5,520 nucleotides of DNA from Lachnospiraceae bacterium UBA7784 (GTDB taxonomy: Bacteria; Bacillota; Clostridia; Lachnospirales; Lachnospiraceae). The notes beneath the pieces are model-generated. The model did no database searches, was not told where the DNA came from, and saw only the letters and a list, made by a program, of their open reading frames with translations. Below, piece after piece: positions 1 through 5,256 of the stretch. Made by a program: the position numbers and the translations under genes. The stretch covers positions 1 through 5,520 of the forward strand of contig DLDA01000017.1 in NCBI GenBank assembly GCA_002480925.1, given 5' to 3'. Position 1 is the first letter of the stretch; every line of letters starts with the position of its first letter.

Positions 1-477
1 ACCATGATTGTTGACGATATTACCTATAACAAGACAGACGGAACTTACGACTCAGAGATTTTTACCGCGGAGAAGAACAAGGACTTCTCCAGGGCATATC
101 TGGCTAAGAAAAATGTGCAGGATTATGTCTTTGCCGATGGGACAGCTGAGAAGTCTATCGAGCGTAAGTTTGCCGAGGACATGGATCTGGACGACAAGGT
201 CGTAGTCTATGCGAAGCTTCCGCGTGGCTTCCAGATTCCGACTCCGGTAGGTAATTACGCTCCTGACTGGGCGATTGCCTTTCAGAAGGGAACTGTGAAA
301 CACATTTACTTTGTGGCAGAGACAAAGGGCTCGATGGACAGCATGGATCTGCGTCCTATCGAACAGGCAAAAATAAAATGTGCCAAGAAGCTGTTTAACG
401 AGATTTCAACAGACGATGTGGTTTACGGACAAGTGGATTCTTATCAGAATCTGCTCAGCATGATGAATGCAAATTAA
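1..477 (+). CDS. res: Type III restriction enzyme, Res subunit, C-terminal end (partial)
   Basis: This is the last 158 codons of a gene that begins before the window; the frame is open from base 1 and stops with TAA at 475-477. Type III Res subunits are helicase-nucleases of roughly 900-1000 residues that act with the Mod methyltransferase and cut DNA after ATP-dependent communication between two head-to-head sites. Only the nuclease end is visible. A PD-(D/E)xK core is readable: Pro-Asp (PDWAI) at 262-276, then Glu-Thr-Lys (VAETKG) at 313-330, so the catalytic acidic residues are at 265-267 and 319-321 and the lysine at 325-327. The following stretch, with KIKCAKKLF, is typical of Res C-termini. 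The ATPase motifs and mod gene must lie upstream, so activity cannot be judged. No terminator follows, so transcription probably continues into the next two genes. The nuclease motif looks intact. Confidence 0.88.
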   Translation, partial: TMIVDDITYNKTDGTYDSEIFTAEKNKDFSRAYLAKKNVQDYVFADGTAEKSIERKFAEDMDLDDKVVVYAKLPRGFQIPTPVGNYAPDWAIAFQKGTVKHIYFVAETKGSMDSMDLRPIEQAKIKCAKKLFNEISTDDVVYGQVDSYQNLLSMMNAN

Positions 478-529
478 TTGATGAAATGGTAATTGAGTAT
501 GGCTTATGGAAAAACAATAGATCGGAGTA

Positions 530-537
530 AAGGAGGA
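530..537 (+). promoter_or_regulatory. Strong ribosome binding site fixing the start at 546
   Basis: AAGGAGGA lies 8 bases before ATG 546. It matters because the only long open frame here is in a different frame, with a possible but unsupported TTG start at 737. The near-perfect Shine-Dalgarno at 530-537 shows that the natural start of the gene is ATG 546, upstream of the frame break. Confidence 0.8.
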
Positions 538-545
538 AGATACGA

Positions 546-1261
546 ATGAAAAAGTTGATAATTGTATGTGAGGAGCGCCTCAAGACCTATGGCACCTTTT
601 TTCGCAGCTTATCAGTTTAAAGGACGATAAGGGCGATTCTGTCATTGGAATCAAAGATGGATCAACAGCGGCTCAGGTTTGGACTGAGAAGGAATACGCT
701 TCTAATGCTGCCCAGATTTCGTCAGAACAATATATTTTGTTTATAGGAAATAGCAGCCTTATTAAGGAAAAGAGAAACTTCATGCAAGAGAAGTTTTCAA
801 GATATGGAATGAAATACGGATGGCTGGGGAAACAAGGCGTTATGTTTGTTGAGAGTGTTGTCCCGGCTGATGAATATGATGACTTTATCGCATTTGCAAC
901 AGAATATCAGCCAGAAATAAAGGCACTTGAAGAGAAGAATAATGTCCTTAAACTTCCATACATTATAGGCGATGTCATCGAAACTGCTTCTATAGAGATT
1001 GATGAAGCTATTGAAAAAGCAGATGTCAAGAAAAAGCCTTTTGCACCGCCAAGGTTCCTGAGGGATGCGGCTCGCGAGATTCAGAAAAAAAGTGTTAAAG
1101 TTCTTAATACTGCTGCAAAGAACATCAATAAAGCCTCTATGGATCTGAATACAGCTGTTAACAGCAAGAAGATTGAAGATCAGGAATACTCATGCCTCAC
1201 CTTGTTGTTCTATATGCAAGGGCTCAGTGACTTCCTCGGGTTTAGTGAGGAAACGTTATGA
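546..1261 (+). CDS. Uncharacterised protein downstream of type III restriction, frame broken near 602
   Basis: I do not recognise the family. From ATG 546 frame 3 reads MKKLIIVCEERLKTYGTFF and stops at 618-620 after 24 codons. Frame 2 is open from 572 to the TGA at 1259-1261 and continues the protein smoothly as SQLISLKDDKG. A single -1 shift at the T run 597-602 (or one lost T) therefore restores a protein of about 238 residues. The N-terminal half alternates beta-like hydrophobic strands (KLIIV, YILFIGN, GVMFV) with helices, suggesting a small alpha/beta fold. The C-terminal half is lysine- and glutamate-rich and helical, and ends with a mildly hydrophobic segment (LTLLFYMQGL). There is no signal peptide. 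Its stop overlaps the start of the next gene by 4 bases, so the two are probably translationally coupled. It is either a recent pseudogene, a sequencing error, or a gene read by frameshifting. A TTG start at 737 would give 174 residues but has no ribosome binding site. Confidence 0.6.
597..631 (+). other. T6 run plus downstream hairpin at the frame break
   Basis: Six T occupy 597-602, read as two Phe codons in the initial frame. Five bases later CTTATC (608-613) pairs perfectly with GATAAG (626-631) across a 12-base loop. Slipping back one base on the run moves frame 3 into frame 2 exactly where the rest of the protein resumes. The run is not a canonical X XXY YYZ heptamer, because the base before it is C, so only P-site slippage of Phe-tRNA on TTT would be clean. 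A simple indel remains the more likely explanation. Confidence 0.4.
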
Positions 1262-2796
1262 TGGCAGGAACCGGTTTTAAGGAAGGGTATGACTTCTTTG
1301 AGAAGAGTGCCGGAGCCATAGCAGGAGCCTTTGAAGGTGAAGATTTTGCGATTTCCCGTGCAAACTATCTCGCCGATGTCGAAAAAGAAATAAATACACT
1401 TGAGCAGAGCATAAATGATTTTGCTGGCGTGAAGACAGCCAAGGAGATGTTGAAAGGTGATATTGCTGAGTTTTGGCATGCAGGTACCTTTAACGTGAAT
1501 GCGGCCACAAACGAATCAGTTCATAGAGCGATTGTAGATAGAAGTCATGATTTTGGCTCTGTAGATATTTCGACTAATTTCGGAAATAACTATGGATTGA
1601 AATATTATGCTAACGGACAGGAAAGCGCCAAAGCTCAGGCAATCAGTGTGTTTCAGCGTTTCAAAGAATATCAGTCTCATGGCGGAAAAGATGACTTAGC
1701 AAAATTCCTATCTGACAGGCAGTACGACAGCGATGCAGTCATCAATGATCCGATTTATTCAGGACAAATCAGGGTTATCCCTCGTGACCAGATGACGGAA
1801 GCGACTAAATGGCTGGAAGAGATGATCGCAAAGGAAGGAGCAAGGCGTCCGGAACAAGTCAAGAGATACCAAGAAACACTTGATATGCTTAGAGACAGAA
1901 TTGCTGATACCGATGGAAATGAGTCTATTCCGTTGAGTAAGGATGATGCAGAAAAACTGGCTCAGCTGGCAAAAGAGGGAAAGTTCAAAGCAGAGAATTT
2001 CGGTATTGAAGCGCCTGAACTTTTAAACGCAGAACTCATAGTAAAACAGTCATTGAAGGCTGGTATGAGCGCCGCAGTTATTTCTCTGGTCTTAAAAGTC
2101 GGTCCTGAGATATATAAATCGATTGATTATCTTATAAAGAATGGTGAGATAGAGGAAGGCCAGTTCAAGAAGATAGGATTTGCCGCCGTCTCGGGAACTT
2201 CGGAAGGTTTTATTCGAGGCAGTGTTGCTTCTGCTATTACAGCGTGCTGCAAGAGCGGTATTCTTGGAGAAAGCCTGAAAGATATCAGCCCCGGAATAAT
2301 ATCAGCGGTTACAGTTATTGCGATGAATACCCTGAAAAATGCATATCAGGTAGCGCAGGGTAAAAAGAGCCGTACAGAATTATCGAATGAACTGGTGCGA
2401 GATGTATTCCTCACGACTTCGTCAATGGCAGTAGGAGCAGTTGCTCAGACCATCATACCTGTTCCCGTATTGGGATACATGATTGGAAGTATGGTAGGAT
2501 CGGTAGTAGGATCATTCATTTACAAAATCGGACAGCAAGCTACTATTACATTCTGCGCAGAGACAGGGATTACGTTGTTTGGCCTTGTGGATCAGGATTA
2601 TAAGCTTCCGGATGATGTAATTAAAGATATCGGAGTAGAAACCTTTGATTATGAGTCATTCGAACCTGAAACCTTTGATCCTGATTCATTTGAAACAGAA
2701 ACCTTTGATTATGATACAATTCAGCCTGACAGTCTAGGAATTAAGTTTTTAAGAAGAGGTGTTATTGGAGTATCGAAAATAGGATATGTAGAATAA
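1258..2796 (+). CDS. Uncharacterised 512-residue protein with glycine-zipper hydrophobic segments and acidic tail repeats
   Basis: I cannot assign a known function. The start is ATG 1258 (or ATG 1261), overlapping the previous stop by 4 bases, with GTGAGGA near 1245-1251 as a weak ribosome binding site. Residues 1-250 are soluble, mostly helical and charged. Residues about 260-425 contain several Gly/Ala/Ser-rich hydrophobic stretches: about 267-285, 322-332, 345-358 and 387-422. The last includes a perfect GxxxGxxxGxxxG zipper at residues 406-418 (GYMIGSMVGSVVG). Residues 461-490 are three 10-residue repeats (ETFD-type), followed by a basic tail with FLRRGVIG. There is no N-terminal signal peptide. 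Glycine zippers are common in membrane-inserting and pore-forming proteins, so a membrane-acting effector is a reasonable inference, with the upstream gene as partner or regulator. A structural or secreted mobile-element protein is an alternative. A terminator follows directly. Confidence 0.8.
   Translation: MMAGTGFKEGYDFFEKSAGAIAGAFEGEDFAISRANYLADVEKEINTLEQSINDFAGVKTAKEMLKGDIAEFWHAGTFNVNAATNESVHRAIVDRSHDFGSVDISTNFGNNYGLKYYANGQESAKAQAISVFQRFKEYQSHGGKDDLAKFLSDRQYDSDAVINDPIYSGQIRVIPRDQMTEATKWLEEMIAKEGARRPEQVKRYQETLDMLRDRIADTDGNESIPLSKDDAEKLAQLAKEGKFKAENFGIEAPELLNAELIVKQSLKAGMSAAVISLVLKVGPEIYKSIDYLIKNGEIEEGQFKKIGFAAVSGTSEGFIRGSVASAITACCKSGILGESLKDISPGIISAVTVIAMNTLKNAYQVAQGKKSRTELSNELVRDVFLTTSSMAVGAVAQTIIPVPVLGYMIGSMVGSVVGSFIYKIGQQATITFCAETGITLFGLVDQDYKLPDDVIKDIGVETFDYESFEPETFDPDSFETETFDYDTIQPDSLGIKFLRRGVIGVSKIGYVE
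2638..2727 (+). repeat. Three in-frame 30-bp tandem repeats encoding the ETFD tail
   Basis: Three units start at 2638, 2668 and 2698. Each begins GAAACCTTTGAT and encodes E-T-F-D-(Y/P)-(E/D)-(S/T)-(F/I)-(E/Q)-(P/T). The first 12 bases are identical in all three copies, while later positions diverge. The unit length is a multiple of three, so copy number can change without breaking the frame. The encoded segment is acidic with a regular aromatic every few residues, lying between the hydrophobic region and the basic C-terminus. Confidence 0.85.
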
Positions 2797-2799
2797 TGC

Positions 2800-2840
2800 A
2801 AAACAGACCGCTAGGATAGCTTGAGTGGTCTGTTTTTCTT
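2800..2840 (+). terminator. Intrinsic terminator closing the restriction-associated operon
   Basis: AAAACAGACC (2800-2809) pairs perfectly with GGTCTGTTTT (2827-2836), and the right arm runs into a T-rich tract (TGTTTTTCTT). Inside the loop GCTA/TAGC (2810-2813 with 2817-2820) can form a small inner stem. It begins 3 bases after the stop codon of the 512-residue protein. Confidence 0.9.
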
Positions 2841-2880
2841 CTATTGCCAGGATCGTTTCCTGGTAGTCAGGCTGTTTTCT

Positions 2881-3066
2881 TTATGCCCGGATTTCCTGCC
2901 CGTTGCGGAAGGTTACCCGGATGTCGTCCTTTGCGTAGATTGTTACGTGGTCGACCAGTCCGCTCAAGGCATCTAGTGTGAATTCGGTAAGGCTGTCCGA
3001 GATATTTTCGAAGGCCTGAAGAAAATCCTCAGAGAGCCTGTGAAAAAAACTCTGTAAATTAGACAA
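2881..3066 (-). pseudogene. Serine site-specific recombinase, C-terminal remnant
   Basis: The minus strand encodes the end of a protein with a TAA stop at 2883-2881. The segment LTEFTLDALSGLVDHVTIYA followed by a DDIRVTF/NGQEI ending is typical of the extreme C-terminus of the large serine recombinases common in Clostridia, the coiled-coil tail plus beta strand before the stop. The resolvase catalytic domain, recombinase domain and zinc ribbon (several hundred residues) are absent. An in-frame stop at 3081-3079 closes the frame, and the only start is a TTG at 3066 without a ribosome binding site. The first dozen codons (about 3030-3066) do not look like recombinase and probably derive from the insertion-sequence end that truncated it. 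It cannot be active. It indicates that an integrative element once occupied or flanked this site. A short hairpin, CCAGGA 2847-2852 with TCCTGG 2858-2863, follows the stop. Confidence 0.7.
3038..3061. mobile_element. Possible left end of an IS256-type element
   Basis: The stretch from CTGTGAAAAAAACTCTG onward lies at the point where recombinase-like coding ends and about 55-78 bases before the transposase start codon, where the left terminal inverted repeat of such an element would sit. No matching right end is visible downstream, so the boundary is an inference from position and composition. Confidence 0.3.
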
Positions 3067-3069
3067 TAC

Positions 3070-3111
3070 AAAGGTCTTCTATGATAAAATATTAAATCAT
3101 AGGAGGCCTTT
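3070..3111 (+). promoter_or_regulatory. Hairpin masking the transposase ribosome binding site
   Basis: Bases 3070-3085 pair with 3096-3111 over 16 positions, 14 Watson-Crick and two G-U, with a 10-base A/T loop. The Shine-Dalgarno AGGAGG (3101-3106), 9 bases before ATG 3116, is fully inside the right arm. Transcripts entering from outside would fold this hairpin and hide the site. Protection of transposase genes from read-through expression in this way is known for several insertion sequences; its action here is inferred. Confidence 0.65.
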
Positions 3112-3115
3112 TATT

Positions 3116-3186
3116 ATGGCAAACAAAAAAAAGTTTACAAACCTAAACCAATGACCGAAGGAAAGAGAAATCTTATCCAGGAATGA
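3116..3186 (+). pseudogene. IS256-family transposase, N-terminal fragment with frameshift
   Basis: ATG 3116 has a good AGGAGG site. The initial frame reads MANKKK and then runs into a TGA at 3152-3154. Adding one base after the eight-A run 3125-3132 gives VYKPKPMTEGKRNLIQE, the characteristic beginning of clostridial IS256-family (mutator-type) transposases, ending at TGA 3184-3186. Full-length relatives are about 400 residues with a DDE catalytic core; nothing of that core remains. The fragment has therefore suffered both a one-base deletion in a homopolymer and loss of its body. Family assignment is from recalled N-terminal motifs and is good but not certain. Confidence 0.6.
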
Positions 3187-3428
3187 CTTCGATATCTGAT
3201 ATGTGATGATAGATTTACGTCGTATTGTCAGAACTTGAAACCGAAAAAACCAAACAACGTGTCATGTCACCAACCGAATACACCATATTGTTTTTCTCAC
3301 TTATTTTTTGTAAAATAGTAAAGTAAATTTATAAATTGCCCTGCAAAAACTTCCATATGCTGGGCATATAATATGTGAGAACAAAAAATCCAGTCAACCG
3401 CAGCAACGGGGGAAAGTGAGAGTTTTTT
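3187..3428. other. Intergenic stretch without a recognisable gene
   Basis: About 240 A/T-rich bases between the transposase scrap and the small peptide ORF. I see no coding frame with protein-like composition on either strand, no RNA gene and no copy of an insertion-sequence end. The minus-strand frame covering it (3297-3587) has aromatic- and histidine-heavy low-quality composition and no ribosome binding site. The only recognisable signal is a TATAAT at 3367-3372. Confidence 0.5.
3367..3372 (+). promoter_or_regulatory. Candidate -10 box before the small peptide
   Basis: A perfect TATAAT sits about 57 bases before ATG 3429. No good -35 box is found at 16-18 bases; the nearest resemblance, TTGCCC at 3336-3341, is too far (25-base spacer). 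If used, this promoter would need an activator or rely on the -10 alone. Confidence 0.35.
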
Positions 3429-3527
3429 ATGATAACAAAAGCAGGCAGAGTGGGAATAGGACTTAAACGGATTGTAGCGGTATGTATCGCTATGGTATGT
3501 GTGATAGGGTGTATGCAGGGAAGTTAA
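3429..3527 (+). CDS. Possible 32-residue lipoprotein-like peptide
   Basis: ATG 3429 opens a 32-codon frame ending TAA 3525-3527. The peptide has a basic start (ITKAGRVGIGLKR), a hydrophobic core (IVAVCIAMVCV) and a lipobox-like VIGC at residues 25-28, followed by only MQGS. This is the layout of a bacterial lipoprotein signal peptide with almost no mature part. A purine-rich GGGGGAAAG (3408-3416) could be the ribosome binding site, but its spacing to the ATG (about 12-15 bases) is long. It could be a signal-peptide fragment of a lost lipoprotein gene, a peptide-pheromone precursor, a small membrane toxin, or chance. It is followed by the hairpin at 3574-3612. Confidence 0.4.
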   Translation: MITKAGRVGIGLKRIVAVCIAMVCVIGCMQGS

Positions 3528-3573
3528 AAATGCGTAGTAGCTATCTTGTAGAACAAAGAAAGGTAGGTTAAAC

Positions 3574-3612
3574 GCGGTTCCTCCCACAGGCTTTTCCTGT
3601 GGGTTTCCCCGC
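3574..3612 (+). terminator. Nested hairpin, probable terminator of the peptide transcript
   Basis: CCCACAGG (3583-3590) pairs perfectly with CCTGTGGG (3596-3603) around a CTTTT loop, and GCGG (3574-3577) can pair with CCGC (3609-3612) outside it. The right arm is followed by only three T and then C, so termination would be weak. Its position 10 bases before the next start codon means it could also act as a leader structure for that gene. Confidence 0.5.
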
Positions 3613-3621
3613 TAAATATTT

Positions 3622-4140
3622 ATGACTGAAGAACAATACGTACAGGCTGAGTCCTTCTGGACTCGAAAAGATGAAACCGAAAAGAAACTGGATGCTGATG
3701 CTCTGTACAGCTGGATAGACGAGTTCTTATCATCTCATAAGGTTCTTGCCCTGGCAACTGCCACGAAGGATTTTATTCGCTGCACGCCGCTTGAGTACAG
3801 TTGGTATGCCGGAGCACTTTGGATCTTCACCGAAGGCGGGCTTAAGTTCAAAGCCTTGAAGGAGAATAAGCATATCGCGGCTGCGGTCTTCGAGACGAGC
3901 ACTTCCTTTGGCGGACTTAGGTCACTGCAGATCGAAGGAACAGTGGAGCCTGTCGAGCTGTTCTCCGATGAATATAAGAATGTCGCAGAGCTCAGAAAGA
4001 TACCGATGGAAGTATTGAAGAAACTTAAAGAGCCTATGTGGCTTTTGAAGATCATACCGTCAGAGATCACCTGCCTGAATTCAGATTTCAAGAAAGATGG
4101 ATTTGGCAGCAGGCAGATATGGAAGAGGTGTCATTCATGA
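3622..4140 (+). CDS. Pyridoxamine 5'-phosphate oxidase family protein (split-barrel flavoprotein)
   Basis: The 172-residue product matches the small flavin-binding split-barrel proteins related to pyridoxamine 5'-phosphate oxidase. Recognisable parts are a helical N-terminus (MTEEQ, FWTRKD), the barrel strands VLALATA (residues 41-47) and RCTPLEYSW (53-61), WIFTEGGLKFKALKEN (67-82), an LQIEGTVEPVE strand (102-112), and the family's ending FGSRQ (161-165). Members bind FMN or a related flavin; the substrate is usually unknown, and true PdxH activity should not be assumed. The start at 3622 fits the family length. An in-frame TAA at 3613-3615 blocks extension, yet no Shine-Dalgarno is visible and a hairpin lies just upstream. 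The stop overlaps the Fic start by ATGA (4137-4140), implying coupled translation. It is probably a soluble cytoplasmic protein. Confidence 0.85.
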   Translation: MTEEQYVQAESFWTRKDETEKKLDADALYSWIDEFLSSHKVLALATATKDFIRCTPLEYSWYAGALWIFTEGGLKFKALKENKHIAAAVFETSTSFGGLRSLQIEGTVEPVELFSDEYKNVAELRKIPMEVLKKLKEPMWLLKIIPSEITCLNSDFKKDGFGSRQIWKRCHS

Positions 4141-5138
4141 ATGAGTATAAACCGCCATTTCACATGACGGATAAGATAACCAATCTTGTGGGAGATATCA
4201 GCGAGCAGATCGGCAGGATCAAAGTGCTCTCGCATGGCAATCTGAATCCGCATCTGAGAAAAGAAAACAGAATACGGACAATTCATTCGTCGCTTGCCAT
4301 TGAGCATAATTCTCTTTCTCTTGAACAAGTTACGGCCATCGTTGATGGAAAGCATATCCTTGGAAACCCAAATGAAATCCGGGAAGTGAAGAATGCCTAC
4401 GACACATACGAGATGATGCTTTCTCTTGATCCCTATTCTGTGAAAGATTTGCTGAAGGCTCATAAGATGATGATGGAAGGCTTGATTCCGGAGAATGGGA
4501 AATTTCGCTCCGAAGGGGTAGGCGTGTTTGATGGAGATGTAGTCGTCCATATGGCTCCCCCTGCAAGACTTGTACCTGGAGAAATTCAGGATCTGTTCGA
4601 CTGGTACAAATCCTCCGAAATCCACCCTTTGATCCGCAGTGCGATCTTCCATTACGAGTTCGAATTTATCCATCCGTTTGCAGACGGAAATGGACGCACG
4701 GGCAGGATGTGGCATAGTCTGCTTCTGGGAAAATGGAATGAGATATTTTACTGGCTACCGATAGAAGAACTGATTCGTTCCCGACAGCAGGAGTACTATG
4801 ACGCCCTCGGCAAAGCAGACCGGGAATCTGATAGTAGCGCATTTGTAGAGTTCATGCTGGAAATCATCCTTGATACTCTGAGAGAAACGACAGTCGTAGG
4901 GAATGCTGACGAGGCGGTCAAAAAGACAAATCCTTCAGTACAGAAACTGCTTGATGTTCTCGGTGACGAGGAATTGTCCACTGCTCAAATCATGGAGAGG
5001 CTTAACCTTTCTCATAGGCCGACGTTTCGCAAGAACTATCTGAATCCGGCATTAGCACAAGGAGTTATTGAAATGACAATTCCAGACAAACCTAACAGCC
5101 GAAATCAGAGGTACAGGAGAAAGCAACTTGATCGGTGA
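4137..5138 (+). CDS. Fic family protein (probable AMPylase) with C-terminal winged helix
   Basis: The 333-residue product carries the full Fic motif HPFADGNGRTGR at residues 179-190, with catalytic His179, metal-binding Asp183 and phosphate-binding Asn185, Arg187 and Arg190. Fic enzymes usually transfer AMP from ATP to hydroxyl side chains of target proteins. An N-terminal autoinhibitory helix is present: SSLAIEHN (51-58) fits the (S/T)xxxE(G/N) pattern except that His57 replaces Gly/Asn, with Glu56 as the likely inhibitory residue (class II layout). The target-docking flap is near VFDGDVVVHMAPP (130-142). Residues about 266-326 form a winged-helix domain (STAQIMERLNLSHRPTFRK), common in this Fic subfamily and possibly used for DNA binding. 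ATG 4137 was chosen because GGAAGAGG (4121-4128) precedes it and it overlaps the upstream stop; a GTG at 4038 lies deep in the upstream gene and is unlikely. All key catalytic residues are present. Confidence 0.92.
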   Translation: MNEYKPPFHMTDKITNLVGDISEQIGRIKVLSHGNLNPHLRKENRIRTIHSSLAIEHNSLSLEQVTAIVDGKHILGNPNEIREVKNAYDTYEMMLSLDPYSVKDLLKAHKMMMEGLIPENGKFRSEGVGVFDGDVVVHMAPPARLVPGEIQDLFDWYKSSEIHPLIRSAIFHYEFEFIHPFADGNGRTGRMWHSLLLGKWNEIFYWLPIEELIRSRQQEYYDALGKADRESDSSAFVEFMLEIILDTLRETTVVGNADEAVKKTNPSVQKLLDVLGDEELSTAQIMERLNLSHRPTFRKNYLNPALAQGVIEMTIPDKPNSRNQRYRRKQLDR

Positions 5139-5192
5139 CCGACTAAGATAAGCGACCAAGATACCGACCAAGTTAACGACATACTGGGTTGA
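5139..5192 (+). other. In-frame DQ-repeat tail after the Fic stop
   Basis: Directly after TGA 5136-5138 the same frame stays open for 17 codons (PTKISDQDTDQVNDILG) to a second TGA at 5190-5192. The DNA shows a 12-base repeat (GACCAAGATACC, GACCAAGTTAAC). Similar T-D-Q-x linkers lead into C-terminal helix-turn-helix domains in some Fic and AAA-type regulators, so this may be the eroded remainder of a longer Fic C-terminus. Confidence 0.4.
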
Positions 5193-5236
5193 GACTCGTG
5201 ATTAGATATTTGGTAGGTTGAGATTCGTGATTGGAT
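5187..5236. repeat. Pair of 21-base direct repeats, 29-base period
   Basis: GGTTGAGACTCGTGATTAG plus AT (5187-5207) recurs as GGTTGAGATTCGTGATTGG plus AT (5216-5236) with 2 mismatches, separated by 8 bases. Only two copies exist. It could be a local duplication or a protein-binding pair between the Fic gene and the antitoxin promoter. Confidence 0.7.
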
Positions 5237-5256
5237 GTCAGAAAGGATAAATAAGA

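Noticed and set aside
737..1261. TTG 737 as the true start of the first unknown protein
   Set aside because: No Shine-Dalgarno before it, and protein-like sequence in the same frame continues upstream to the frame break, where a strong site and ATG exist.
2638..2727. CRISPR-like reading of the regular 30-base repeats
   Set aside because: The units are contiguous with no spacers and lie in frame within a coding sequence, so they are protein repeats.
2847..2863. CCAGGA/TCCTGG hairpin as a terminator for the recombinase remnant
   Set aside because: No T-run follows on the minus strand side and the gene is dead; mentioned only as a small structure.
3297..3587. Minus-strand 96-codon frame across the intergenic region
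   Set aside because: Composition rich in Tyr, His, Phe and Ser, no ribosome binding site, antisense to the lipopeptide frame and running into the hairpin; looks like chance.
4038..4136. N-terminal extension of Fic from GTG 4038
   Set aside because: It lies fully inside the flavoprotein gene, gives non-Fic-like sequence and has no ribosome binding site, whereas ATG 4137 has one.
4131..4715. Minus-strand 194-codon frame opposite the Fic gene
   Set aside because: It mirrors the Fic coding frame, whose catalytic motif is on the plus strand; no independent start signal or family resemblance.
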